Source: an uncultured bacterium
GTDB lineage: Bacteria; Patescibacteriota; Gracilibacteria; Absconditabacterales; Absconditicoccaceae
Reading direction: 5' to 3'
Length of the DNA: 63,513 bases
Assembly (NCBI GenBank): GCA_903904875.1
Contig: CAIVEC010000025.1
Location: 1 to 63,513 of the forward strand
Shown here: piece by piece, positions 1 through 9,748 of the stretch
How positions within the stretch are numbered: position 1 is the stretch's first letter
Layout: each line of letters opens with the position of its first letter
Program-made: the position numbers and the translations under genes
Notes under the pieces: generated by a model
Told to the model about the DNA's origin: nothing
The model's database searches: none
Seen by the model: only the letters and a program-made list of their open reading frames with translations

Positions 1-777
1 AATAAAAGAAAATTATCAAAAAGAAAAGATCCAGAATCTAATGTAGAATATTTTTTTGAATCATGATATGCAGCACAAGGAATTATAGAATATTTGATTA
101 ATATCATAGATCCAAATTTTGAGGAACGACAAAAGGCAAATCCAGAAAAGAGTTATCTCGATTTCGAAATCCATCTTGATAAGATGGGAAAATCTGGAGC
201 TTTGTTTGATTTTGTAAAATTGCAGAGTGTGAACAATAATTACCTCTCCAGAATTTCTACCGACCAGCTCTATGATCAGAGCTTAGCTTGGGCTTTGAAA
301 TATAGGCCTGAATTAGCAAAACTCATACAGACTGATGTTCCATACGTAAAGGCTGCGATGAACATAGAAAGACACACCGAAAAGGATCCAAAGAGATTCA
401 CAACCTACGCTGATGTGGAAACGCAATTAAGATTCTTCTTCGACGACGAACGAACCAAGTTGCAAGCAACTAAACCAGCGTTACCAGAAATATGCACAGC
501 TGAAGTCATGAAACCATTTGTCGATGAGTATAGCAAAGCGTTGAATTTAAGCATGTCCGTAGAAGAGCGATTCGCTCAGTTGAAAGAAGTCTGAAAAAAA
601 TATGGTTTTGCGTGAAATAATGCAGAATTCAAAGAATGAGGATATATTTGAAAGATAGGTGATTTAGCTATGTTTCTCAGGATTCAACTCTGCTGCGCAG
701 CTCAGACGCCTGACTTATATTCCGTCATGCAAGTGATGGGGAAGGAGAGAGTTATGAAGAGACTGTCAGTAATGTAA
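1..777 (+). CDS. gltX: glutamyl-tRNA synthetase, C-terminal part
   Basis: The 5' end lies outside the window; 258 residues remain. Glutamyl-tRNA synthetase charges tRNA-Glu in the cytoplasm. The visible part starts near the end of the catalytic domain and includes the region around GKSGALFDFVKL, which corresponds to the segment after the KMSK-like loop. It continues through the anticodon-binding helices (RFFFDDERTKLQATKPALPE) to the typical ending TPDLYSVMQVMGKERVMKRL. Several TGA codons (for example at 64, 592, 613, 637 and 649) are read as glycine and the frame closes at TAA 775-777. With the standard code the conserved C-terminus would be lost. Confidence 0.88.
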
Positions 778-861
778 TTTCTAATATATTTTTTTCAAAA
801 ATATATAATTTCGACCTCATGAAAACATTCAATACTTTCGTGTTTTCATTGGGTCTCAATT

Positions 862-889
862 AAAAAAACCCGATCGGAATACCGACAGG
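862..889 (-). terminator. intrinsic terminator of ncRNA A
   Basis: On the minus strand CCTGTCGG-TATT-CCGATCGG forms an eight-pair stem with one mismatch, followed by seven T residues. It closes the shorter minus-strand unit. Confidence 0.75.
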
Positions 890-1284
890 TTAGTTTTCTG
901 CTAATGATTTTTTTGGGAGCAGAAGATACCCATTGTTGTTCAAATTACTACTAAGGAGAACAACATACCTCGAATGATCTTGAGAGCGATCATCTTGCGT
1001 GACTTTTATTAGCTCAGTCTAAGCTAAACGGTCCTGTATAATTTCTTTCCACTCAGAAAGAGGTATTATAGTACCGTCCTTGAGGACTACGTAAGTAGTC
1101 TGTCCGATTTTTTTGTATCCGATCATATACCAAAGATTTTAAAGGTTAATACTCATTGAATACTATATTTAGTTTTTATTTAACATGATTGGTGGCAGTG
1201 GAGGATCTGAATAACATCTGTATTCTAGTATCCTCAGCACATGCCTCTATGTGTATAGAGTTATAACAATACTTTGGTATAACG
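865..1284 (-). ncRNA. candidate structured RNA A (about 420 nt)
   Basis: The unit runs from a TTGACT/TATAAT promoter to the terminator at 862-889. The 5' domain is closed by a perfect ten-pair stem (TATACCAAAG with CTTTGGTATA) that holds inner hairpins (CTCTA/TAGAG, GAGGAT/ATCCTC, GAATA/TATTC). The 3' strand of the closing stem abuts the ATG of a 35-codon ORF. Downstream are hairpins TTAGCT/AGCTAA and GATGATC/GATCATT, then the motif CGAGGTATGTTGTTC with partner GAACAAC, which is shared with RNA B. No tmRNA, RNase P or SRP signature was found. It could be a trans-acting RNA or a leader controlling the small ORF. Confidence 0.55.
1019..1126 (-). CDS. possible 35-residue protein inside ncRNA A
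   Basis: ATG at 1126 to TAG at 1019-1021. The peptide starts MIGYKKIGQTTYVVLKDG and ends EWKEIIQDRLA: a strand-rich half and a helical half, plausible for a small folded protein. There is no clear Shine-Dalgarno, but the ATG directly follows the 3' strand of the leader's closing stem, so opening that stem could control initiation. It is not a family I recognise and could be fortuitous. Confidence 0.35.
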   Translation of the reverse strand: MIGYKKIGQTTYVVLKDGTIIPLSEWKEIIQDRLA

Positions 1285-1290
1285 ATTGTG

Positions 1291-1318
1291 ATTATATATA
1301 AAAAATAGAAGAAGTCAA
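1291..1318 (-). promoter_or_regulatory. promoter of ncRNA A
   Basis: On the minus strand, -35 TTGACT at 1318-1313 and -10 TATAAT at 1296-1291 with a 16-base spacer. It has the same spacing and nearly the same sequence as the ncRNA B promoter. Confidence 0.65.
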
Positions 1319-1336
1319 TATAGTATATGGGAAATA

Positions 1337-1357
1337 TGTTGTAGGAAAACTACAACA
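1337..1357. promoter_or_regulatory. TGTTGTAG/CTACAACA palindrome upstream of promoter A
   Basis: Perfect eight-base inverted repeat with a five-base centre, lying 18 bases upstream of the -35 box. The same arrangement recurs at 2346, 6890, 14045 and 16679. Confidence 0.6.
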
Positions 1358-1440
1358 GGCAGAGAGTGGGCCTATTCTGAGAGATTATGAAAAATAATTA
1401 TGAGATGAAATATTTTTTTAAAGGAGAAATTTTTTAATAA

Positions 1441-1473
1441 AAAAAACGCCAACCAAGATATACTTAGTCGGCG
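1441..1473 (-). terminator. intrinsic terminator of ncRNA B
   Basis: On the minus strand CGCCGACTAAG and CTTGGTTGGCG pair over eleven positions, including G-T pairs, around a TATAT loop, followed by a T-run. It is one of the strongest terminators in the window. Confidence 0.8.
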
Positions 1474-2292
1474 GTGGAAAAACCATACAAAAAGGGGGTA
1501 AGCCAGAGATTGAATCAATGTATAATCATAACGCTCCGCAGCTTCACGATTTTCATATCATCGCTCGCTGGAATATCTTTTTTGCGGAACCATATCATAC
1601 GAGGTCTATACCCTCTAAGAGCTAACCACATTATCGCTTCATAAGTAAAAAATTAATTTACTCATAAGGCTTGGTTAAAATGATATGGTATTATACGATA
1701 GCTTAGTCCTCTGAGGTCTAGACCTCTTCGTGGACTTACAGCTATAAGATATTCAAGACGTATAACTCCTTTTTGATGGTTCTTCGTTAGGTGTTGTTCA
1801 ATTATCAAGGGAACAACGTACCTCGGATGTTTTTTTACTCTAGTTCATCAACTAGGTCGCTTACTCAAGACGTTTTTCTGTTTTCTGTCTTTTTTAGCGG
1901 AGGAACGGGAATCTCGGCTTGGATCCAAGGTAAATTACTAAATACATGTGGCTTTTAGCTTACACGCGGTAATTTACATAAAGAAAGTCCTTTCGGTTGC
2001 TCTCTTGCTTGGCAGTGTTTCTTGTAAATCATAGTTTGGCAATTTTACCATGATTCAGCATGTATTAACACACAAATATACACGCAGCGATTAATGACTC
2101 TTCCCCATCGGGAAGGTTTCCCCTTGGTAAAGCTACCTTGAATATTGCGATTCGATTAAGTAACTTTGCTTTACCTCTTTGGCTGGATTTTTTTTAATAG
2201 AGAGAGGTGTAGGATATGATAAACAATAGTTTTCTATAATCCTTAGCATCCTGTCTCTGGTAGCTATGTAAAATTAAGATATTTTATCATAG
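1445..2292 (-). ncRNA. candidate large structured RNA B (about 850 nt)
   Basis: It runs from the promoter at 2300-2327 to the terminator at 1441-1473. Stems visible on the minus strand include AGAGA/TCTCT with AGGAT/ATCCT, GGTAAAGC/GCTTTACC, CTTCCC/GGGGAAG, AATCAT/ATGATT, GTAAATTAC/GTAATTTAC, CTAGTT/GAACTAG, GTTGTTC/GAACAAC, TAGCT-AGTCC with GGACT-AGCTA, the GAGGTCTAGACCTC palindrome and ACCATATCAT/ATGATATGGT. No ORF of useful length is present. The CGAGGTACGTTGTTC motif matches RNA A. It does not fit tmRNA, RNase P RNA, SRP RNA or a group II intron by the motifs I can check. Its function is unknown. Confidence 0.6.
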
Positions 2293-2299
2293 TGAAATT

Positions 2300-2327
2300 A
2301 TTATATATAAAAGTATATAAAAGTCAA
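2300..2327 (-). promoter_or_regulatory. promoter of ncRNA B
   Basis: On the minus strand, -35 TTGACT and -10 TATAAT with a 16-base AT-rich spacer. Confidence 0.7.
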
Positions 2328-2345
2328 TGAAGCATAGGCAAAACC

Positions 2346-2366
2346 TGTTGTAATATTTTTACAACA
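2346..2366. promoter_or_regulatory. TGTTGTAA/TTACAACA palindrome upstream of promoter B
   Basis: Perfect eight-base inverted repeat with a TATTT centre, placed upstream of the ncRNA B -35 box in the same geometry as at promoter A. Confidence 0.6.
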
Positions 2367-2421
2367 AGCTGATAATAAGCTTGTTTTCTACGATTGTTGA
2401 AAAAAACCACCACCTCGAAAT

Positions 2422-2450
2422 TTGCATTTTTTTGCCATTACGGATATAAT
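2422..2450 (+). promoter_or_regulatory. promoter of the acetyltransferase gene
   Basis: TTGCAT at 2422-2427, 17-base spacer and TATAAT at 2445-2450. Transcription would start near 2457, about 30 bases before the ATG, with no Shine-Dalgarno. Confidence 0.6.
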
Positions 2451-2485
2451 TATATCATGAGCAAACTTTATATTATTGTCTTCTC

Positions 2486-3025
2486 ATGAACAAAATGAAT
2501 CCAAAAGAATTACAGGAAAAAACATCTAACGATATCATTAGAAAAGTGACTATTGATGATATTCCTGAAATGGCTCGTATCAATGTAGAATGTTGGAAAC
2601 ATAATTACAAAGGTATTGTCGCTCAAGATGTTTTAGATGATATGTCCGTTGAAAAACACATCAAAAGACGGACTGAAAATTTCGAAGAAATGCAAAAAGA
2701 TAAGGTGTTTTATATCAAAGAAACTGACGGTAAGCTGGTTGGATTTATAAGTTGAGGTTTAAATGATGATCCAGAAGCACCTTATGACAATGAGATCACC
2801 GGACTTTATGTTGATACAAATCAGCAAGGTAAAAAAATAGGGAAAGAATTATTCGAAAAGATATTAGAAGATGAATTATTCAAACATTGTAATTCCTTTT
2901 ATCTCCGAACATTGAAAGATAATCTTCAATCCAATCATTTTTATCAAAAGATGTGAGGCAAAAAATTCGGTACAAAAAAACATAAAACTTGAGCAATACT
3001 TGTCGGTTACTATCGACAGAAGTAA
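2486..3025 (+). CDS. GNAT-family N-acetyltransferase
   Basis: 179 residues, the usual size of a single-domain GNAT enzyme that moves an acetyl group from acetyl-CoA to an amine. The order is typical: N-terminal IRKVTIDDIPEMARINVECW, a central beta-bulge region (EITGLYVD) and the acetyl-CoA loop TNQQGKKIGKELFEKIL, which corresponds to the Q/RxxGxG/A motif. The C-terminal part (SNHFYQKMGGKKFGTKKHK) is also standard. TGA codons at 2753, 2954 and 2990 encode glycine. Without them the protein would lose its CoA-binding half. The substrate cannot be predicted. Confidence 0.85.
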
Positions 3026-3068
3026 ATTGTTTCATCGCTTTGGCGTTTTATCGTTTCATCGTATTATT

Positions 3069-3812
3069 ATGGACGCAAACTTACTTATCACCCTCCAAAA
3101 TTACGGGCTTTCCGAAAAGGAAGCGAGAGTATATCTCACCGTTTTGGAATTGGGGACTTCTATCGCCAGCACTATCGCGAGACGCGCAGAACTCAATAGG
3201 GTGACGGTGTATACCATTCTCGAAGATTTAAAGAGAGATGGAATCGTTAATGAAACAACCAAAGAAGGCGTGAAATATTACAGTGTCATCAGTCCTGATA
3301 TCCTTTTGAAACAGCTGGAACAGAAATATGAAAGCTTCAAGGAAAAAGTACCGGAGCTTTTGGCTATGGCTGAAAAATTTGGAAATAAGATAAAGGTACA
3401 ATTTTTCGAATGAGTGGAATGAATCGTAAAGATGTATGGTGATCTTTTGGTATCCAATAAAGAAGCAATCCATTCGTTTCTCTGATTGGAAGAGATGCAA
3501 CCAGCACTAAGTAAACGTCTTTTTGGAAATTTTGTTCCACAGAGAATTAAGTTAAAGATTCCAGCAAAAGTCATTGTGAGTAATCATGAAGCAAATAAAA
3601 ATTATAAATCCATGGATAAAAAATCACTTAAAGAGACGCATATTATCAAATCAGATATATTTTCTCTCAATGGAGAAATAAATATTTATGGAGAAAATAA
3701 GGTCATGATAGCGATGTTTAATGATAAAGAGATGTCGGGAATCATCATCCATAGTAAAAGCATGCATGATAGTCTCAAAAGTATTTTTAATTTAGTTTGG
3801 AAAATAAAGTAA
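3069..3812 (+). CDS. TrmB-like winged-helix transcriptional regulator
   Basis: 247 residues. The N-terminal 75 residues are a TrmB/MarR-type winged helix: LQNYGLSEKEARVYLTVLELG, then IARRAELNRVTVYTILEDL as the recognition region and DGIVNETTKEGVKYY as the wing. A coiled linker (LLKQLEQKYESFKEKVPEL) follows, then a C-terminal domain of about 120 residues with no clear sugar-binding signature. The gene follows the acetyltransferase by 43 bases and precedes the EgtD-like gene by 4, so it may regulate this cluster. TGA at 3411, 3423 and 3483 encodes glycine. The start at 3069 is chosen because the wHTH fold begins just after it. Confidence 0.8.
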
Positions 3813-3816
3813 ATCG

Positions 3817-6800
3817 ATGGTGAAAATGGGAAAACTCATAGATAAGATAACATGAAGAAAAGAAAATAAATGAGTTTCTTATAAGCTTTTCAAAACCAAA
3901 AAAAATTACACGATAAAATTAGGAAATACATTGAATTATACATGGCTGCCAACAGAAGAATACGAAATGTTCTTGATAGACGGAAGATATCCGAATAAAG
4001 GATTAGAATCCTTTTTCACATATTTCAAAGATCATACAAAGGATGAAAATATGAAAGAAAAAATAACTATGGAAGAGTTTGAAAAATATTTCGAAGAAAT
4101 GATGAAGATATATACAACGAAAATCATCAATGTTTTCTTGGAAAACAAAGATACTACCAAAACATATGAAAGCTTCCATGTATATCTTTTAAGGGAAAAA
4201 TCGTTTATTATAGATGTAATGTCGAATGTAAAAATAAAAAATATGTATGAAAAATTATATCAAGAATATCTCAAATCACACAATAAAAATAAGTTTGGAT
4301 TGGAATTTAAAAATATTGATGAACAATTGGGGAAAATGGCTTCATGGAATGGTATATGAGATGGTAGTTTTCTTTATAGTCGGAGCACTACAGAAAGCAG
4401 TGGTATAGAAAAATATAACAATGCTGTTGAAAATAAGACATATGAGGATAATAAGCCAACAGAAAATATATTGTACGAATCTGTTTTGTCAGAAAAAAAT
4501 ATAGAATATGCATATACGGTCATCAATAAATCTAAAACGATTGTGGAAATATGACCAGGAGGAGTCGCTAAATTATTAGATAACTTAAAAATGCTGTGTT
4601 GAGATAGAGAACAATTGGAACGGTTCTTAAAAAATAAGAAAATAAAATTGTTGGATGTGGCCGCAGAATGATATATGTGAATAAAAAATCAATTGAATGA
4701 AATAGTTAATAATATAGCAGAAGGTGTAGAAGGGAACATGACGGATTCGGAGAGTCTTGCTTATCAGAGCAATCAGTCTTGTTATTTTATGTTTGGTGGT
4801 ACTATAGGTAATTTTACGCTAGATGAAATTGAAAAAATATTAGGAAATATGAAATCAAAAGATCCATTGAGGAGTTCTTATGTCTTTATGACATATTTTA
4901 CGGCGCCCGATAAGGAGAAACTCACAGAAGAAGAATATAAAAATGCTATTGCAAGGTTAGAGGCGATGTATGGAGGTTGAGACAAAAACAATCCTCAATA
5001 TAATCCTGCTATGGAAGATTTTATATTGTCATGATTTGAAGCATTGGGTATAGAGAGATATACTACGAATGAAAAAAATGAAAAAATACCACAAATTGAA
5101 TATGTAGTAGAATATGAGGAATCAGATGGATATAGGCCAGCAAGGATAAAATTATGAGCTAAAGTGCTTAGCGATATCAATATAAAAACACCGACAGGAA
5201 AAATATTTAGCAAAAGAGCCGGAGAATATATTCGAGGAGTGCAATCATCTAGATTTACAGAAGAGGAATTCAAACAATTAGCTAAAAAATCATGATACGA
5301 TATGCCTATCGGAGTAGATGATAATTGAGTCGGAGTGGCGGTGCTCAAAAGTAAGATATGAATCAATGATACATATAAAAAACCAAGGAATATTCTATGA
5401 TCACTGCTTATATGAGGACTGCTTTTATGATGATGATTGCTGACCAAAAATATCCTGCATCAAAGAGAAATAGAAAAACAACAGGAGAAAATGGATACGG
5501 AGTTCGCTAGTAAACAGAAAATGTCCTTCCATGGTGATGCGGGACATGGCTATTATGAACTTACTACGACTGCAGAAAAGATAGAGTATATAAACAAATT
5601 GATTGATGCCTTATTTGAAAATATTTCTATACGTTATAATCTAAAGACAGGTGAAGACGAAATAAAAGATATCATCAGATCATATATAAAAGACGAAGAA
5701 ATACTTGGAAAATTTGCGAATACAGATAATTACAATTATAATATATTTGATATAAGTGATGCTTTCGTAAAGAAATACTACAGCGATGTTCTTATAAAAA
5801 AAGACATAGATAAAATGCCGTACAATCATCTCAAAGATTATGAGACGTATTTCAAAGAGCTTATTACCAATACGAATATGGCAAATGAAGATGTAATGCA
5901 AATATATAAAGGGCCTAATGGGGTAGCATCTCAAAATAAATATCTGATGTCTCCTACGAATATTTCCATATATTTCGATATCCAACTGCAATGCATAAAA
6001 AGCTGAATGAAAAGGGAATTAATCGAAGAAAAAGAAAGGTCAGTTGAATGAGAGAGTGATCTCAGTATTAAGTCGCATTTTAGCCAGAGAACTAACGTTG
6101 AATCGTATTCTGTCAAAGACGGTTATTTGTATGTCAAAAGATGGAGAGAAAATCCATATAATTATGTCATAGCGACTACTCAAAATGGTGAGGAAAGAAA
6201 AAATATAGATGTTAAGGTCATAGCGTATGATTATTTTTATCAGAATAGGCCTATCATTCATGAAGTGTATAAAAAATTCGGCGCCATATATCGGGATATG
6301 TCTTCAGATCATGATCGGGAAAAATATCAGACCTATCGATGGAAAAAAGACTCCGTGAAGATGATGATCACCAAGGATCTATTGCAGACATGATTGTTGG
6401 ACCAAATATCTCCCGATAACGAGAGAGCGATTTTGATGTATTTGCAAGGATTCGTACAAAGGAATGCTTCGTTTCTCGAAAAAGAATGAATTTCAAAGAT
6501 TCCTTATGATGCATATCAAAAAGAACATGGAGAGGCATTTGAAAATACCAGCAAGGCAAATGAAAACAATATTCCAAACATCATCGAATATGATAATAGA
6601 CGAGAAGATTATAAATTCCATTATATAGGAAAATATTATACCCAGAAGGGAATTGAATATGATTTGGGTGAAGTAATTATTGATTGAAAAAAATATCTCT
6701 ATGCGAGAAATGTTAAAGAAGATAAGGATGAATATCATACAGAAGAAGGAATAGATATCATACAATTGAATTACTATCTGACTCGCGGAAAAGAGGTGGC

Positions 6801-6837
6801 GAAAGATTACAATGATCTTAAGAAAAAGACTCAATAA
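3817..6837 (+). CDS. membrane protein with EgtD-like methyltransferase domain
   Basis: 1006 residues, far larger than EgtD (about 320). Residues 1-215 are charged and unrecognised. Roughly 220-515 resembles the EgtD/SAM-dependent histidine N-methyltransferase fold: a glycine-rich SAM loop (IVEIGPGGVAKLL), an acidic strand (KLLDVAAEGY), the family hallmark FGGTIGNFTLDEIEKIL near 325, and a terminal FTEEEFKQLAKKSGYDMPIG that matches the end of EgtD. A glycine- and leucine-rich membrane segment (SLLIGGLLLGGGLL, about 527-542) follows, then about 460 polar residues of unknown fold. The SAM loop and the acidic residue differ from active enzymes, so catalysis is uncertain. About 20 TGA codons are read through. 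It may form an operon with the TrmB regulator. Confidence 0.65.
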
Positions 6838-6866
6838 TTTTCTGATTTTACAAACAATAATAATAG

Positions 6867-6891
6867 GGCTTTTTTAGCTCTTTTTTCGTGT
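6867..6891 (+). terminator. intrinsic terminator after the EgtD-like gene
   Basis: GGGCT-TTTTT-AGCTC hairpin followed by six T residues, immediately before the palindrome-promoter module. Confidence 0.6.
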
Positions 6892-6965
6892 TGTTGTAAC
6901 TTTCCGACAACAGTATTTGCTAGGTAGGGATTGATATTTATATACTTTTATATAAAACACCAAAT
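6890..6965 (+). promoter_or_regulatory. palindrome-promoter module, copy 1
   Basis: A palindrome (TTGTTGTAACTTTCCG then ACAACAG) is followed by a conserved TTTGCTAGGTAGG stretch and a -35 TTGATA at 6931-6936, with an AT-rich -10 about 16 bases on. Near-identical copies occur at 14045 and 16679. It drives the small-protein run starting at 7002. Confidence 0.65.
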
Positions 6966-7001
6966 GTCAATATAAAATATTTTATATGCTTCTTGAAAGT
7001 T

Positions 7002-7178
7002 ATGACTGATACTTCACCAATACCAAATAAAAATTCTGAAGAGAAGATAACTCTAGATAGTACTAAACAAAATATTTCAAACAAAAAAATATATTTTGAT
7101 TCTGACGGAACCGAAATCAAGATCGGCTACGACGATCAGATCGGCGTCGGATTCATCGAGATCATAGACAACCACTAA
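7002..7178 (+). CDS. small acidic protein of unknown function
   Basis: 58 residues, MTDTSPIPNKNSEEK at the N-terminus and SDGTEIKIGYDDQIGVGF near the C-terminus, no cysteine, no membrane segment and no internal TGA. It is the first gene after the module at 6890. The next gene starts 23 bases later with the similar opening MTDIRN. Size and position would also fit the precursor of a modified peptide for the radical SAM enzyme at 11509, but no leader or core motif supports this. Confidence 0.45.
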   Translation: MTDTSPIPNKNSEEKITLDSTKQNISNKKIYFDSDGTEIKIGYDDQIGVGFIEIIDNH

Positions 7179-7201
7179 TTTTATTAATTAATTATAAAAA
7201 A

Positions 7202-8071
7202 ATGACTGATATTAGAAATCAACAAACAGAATTCTTTAAGAAAATGGAGACTAAGATCATAGAAAGCGCTACTGATAAGATAAGAAATGCAATAGAGGAA
7301 ACATTCACCAAACAGTGATATTCTACAGAAGGCATTATAGGGCTTATCGATACATGATATGGTGAATACATAGCGAGCAATCTTGATCCATTTGTCCGTT
7401 TGGAAACCGGTTGTCGGAAAGGGGGCATAGATTGAATAAAAATCATGGATGCATTGATCCATCATGGATTCGGCGAACAGGTGACACATCATATAGGTCG
7501 ACTATGAAATGATATAACTCTAGAGAAAAGAAAGTGACTGTTCAGTAGTTTGATCAAGTCGGAACAAGGAAAGGTTTTTTTAGAGAACATAGATAGTTTG
7601 TATGAAGAGGAACATAAGGATATCGTAGATATGTTGTTATCTACTGAGTCCTCTTGGATTGGTCGTGAGGGTGAAGACTGTTATGATCAATGACAAACAC
7701 CGCTGATTTTTGAATATTTTGAGAAGCTTGCATGAATGGATAAAGCAAAAACATTGATGCATCTGCTTAAAAAATGACAGTTCAAAGCGTTCAAATACAG
7801 TAAGGAGATATCGCAACAGCTTCCCAGCCTATGCTTTGGAACGTTGATTACCGATATCATAAGTGAATTTAAAATCGGACGGATGGATAGATGCCGGCCT
7901 TTGTTCCAGTGAGAATTGGATGAAGAGGATCGTAAGGATATCTTATCCTACCTTATTACAGAACATGATGATGAATACGATTTGTATGCATACAAAAACA
8001 TAGAAAAATTCTGAGCATCATATGAACAAGTGACTCAGATGATCGAGGAAAGAGATAATAAAGTTCAGTAA
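7202..8071 (+). CDS. hypothetical soluble protein
   Basis: 289 residues, mostly helical by composition, no signal peptide and no recognised motif. Eleven TGA codons in the coding span are read as glycine, which marks it as native to this lineage. It contains pairs such as GRMDRCRPLFQGELDEEDRKDILSYL without a known family signature. It lies in a same-direction run with the genes at 7002 and 8102-10543. Confidence 0.6.
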
Positions 8072-8101
8072 ATATTTTTATATTTTTTTCAAAAAATTAC
8101 C

Positions 8102-8605
8102 ATGAAAAAACTTAATCAACTACGTTCTACTCCAGGGAATACTAATCAACAAGTTAATAATTTTACTGAGCTCAACTTCAAGGAAGTGAATATCTGAGGG
8201 AATAAGATTGCATGGACTTTTTTTAAGGTAGACTTGGACGAGGAATATTGACAACTCTGATCAAAAGAGCATCCTGAATATTTCTACATCAGGACAGAAA
8301 GCGGTAATATCTACAAGATATTCAGAAAAGATTATAAATATCTTCAAGAGTTATGCAAAATGGATGCATGCACGCATATCATGAATACATTCCCTACGGA
8401 TCGGTGTATTTACAATCCACAGACCAAAACGGTAGTCGGTTTGGAAAATCCTATTATAAAATGCGGGGAATCTTTTGCTTATGCACCGAAATGCAACACG
8501 TCAAAAGTCCAGGAAATTGTAGGTATTTCCAGTAGTCAATGAGGAGAATCTACAGCTTCTTTACAGTCAACTCTAGAACAAGATTTTATCAAAAAAATGC
8601 AATAA
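8102..8605 (+). CDS. hypothetical cysteine-containing protein
   Basis: 167 residues. The middle holds KVDLDEEYGQLG and a segment with spaced cysteines (LCKMDACTHIM, TDRCIYNP, IIKCGESFAYAPKC). The N-terminal 20 residues are polar, so there is no signal peptide. The upstream sequence TATTTTTTTCAAAAAATTAC before the ATG is repeated almost exactly before the next gene, so the two share a duplicated 5' leader. No family recognised. Confidence 0.55.
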
Positions 8606-8631
8606 ATTTTATATTTTTTCAAAAAATTACC

Positions 8632-9729
8632 ATGAAAAAACCAAAAAATCTACCAGATTCTGCTCCAGAAAGTGGAGAAAAAAAACAAGCATCTACTACC
8701 CATGAATTAGTCGGTGAATTATCTCTATCATCAAAAAAAGAAACAAAATTAGAATTTGCTATACCAGTAGCTCCAGGTGTTGATAGTGCTTATTTTGATT
8801 GATGTGGTGATACTATATGAGATACAGGATTGGAATATACTGCATTGGAAAGAACTCTGCTCCCTGGAATATACAGAAACAATATTTGGGAAAGCGTTAG
8901 TACTATGGAAGAAGACACATGTATGATTTCTATCACCTACTATGATCAGAATTTATATACGGTGGCAATATTAGATAATGGTGATTGGGATCAAGAAGAA
9001 TATCCAGCTTCCCGTTATCCTGATGAGATGAAGAACCTTCTTGCTCAGGTGGCGGAAAAATGGGATGTATCGTTCCCTTTGATAGATGAAGATTGCAAAG
9101 ATAGCAGGATTATCATCAATAAGGAACAATTAGATGAATTTCTCGCGGATCTAAAAATAGATTCCACTGAAGTGTTTAAAAATAAAAGTGAAAAAGCCGT
9201 TGATACAACAGAAAGCGGATTTATGAAAACAGAAGATGGATATGAAATCAAAAATATATTCCCGACAGACTTTGCTGATTATTGAACATTCACCAAAGAA
9301 CATATTTCATTGGAAAACGCTGATAATGGAGATGATATATATCTCTCATGTCTTATGCAAAATATTGAATGAAAAAACATTACTAATGCTGGTTTGGAAA
9401 AACTAATAGAAAGCATGAATCTCATATATTTACCAGAAAATAAAATACAGGTAAAGATACAACCAACGCTTAAAAATGATTTCGGTTGGATGACCGTAAA
9501 GATGTGACGGACTGAACATAATGAATATAGTAATTTAATAAAATTTTTACAGAATAATCTCCGTAAACAATATACCATCGCCAAAAAATGGAATATCGAT
9601 ATGCCACTGGTTTCCTGATGTAAATTAGAGTCTTATCTGCCACATTCTATCACGTTAGATCAATCTAAGCTGCAAGACTTTATGAAAGATCTTGGTATCG
9701 ACGAAAAAACTGTTGTATTGCCTAAGTAA
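8632..9729 (+). CDS. hypothetical protein with internal duplication
   Basis: 365 residues. Two segments align to each other: LLAQVAEKWDVSFPLIDEDC...LDEFLADLKID (about 140-185) and LRKQYTIAKKWNIDMPLVSGC...LQDFMKDLGID (about 310-358). They share a KW-[DN]-[VI] core, a cysteine about 12 residues later and an ending F-x-[AK]-D-L-x-I-D. This indicates a tandem domain duplication. The N-terminal 30 residues are Pro/Ser/Lys rich. The family is unknown. Confidence 0.6.
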
Positions 9730-9748
9730 GCATTTTTATATTCAAAAT

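Larger units (their letters stand above)
778..2485. other. 1.7-kb interval without a recognisable protein gene
   Basis: Even with UGA read as glycine, stops are dense in all frames and only a 35-codon ORF stands out. The minus strand carries two promoter-like sites, two intrinsic terminators and many long stems. The interval is best explained as two non-coding transcription units, followed at the right end by the promoter of the GNAT gene. Confidence 0.7.

Noticed and set aside
1445-2292. Group I intron in ncRNA B
   Set aside because: A CTCAGAGGACTAAGC stretch recalls the intron R element, but no matching S element, P7 pairing or interrupted exon was found.
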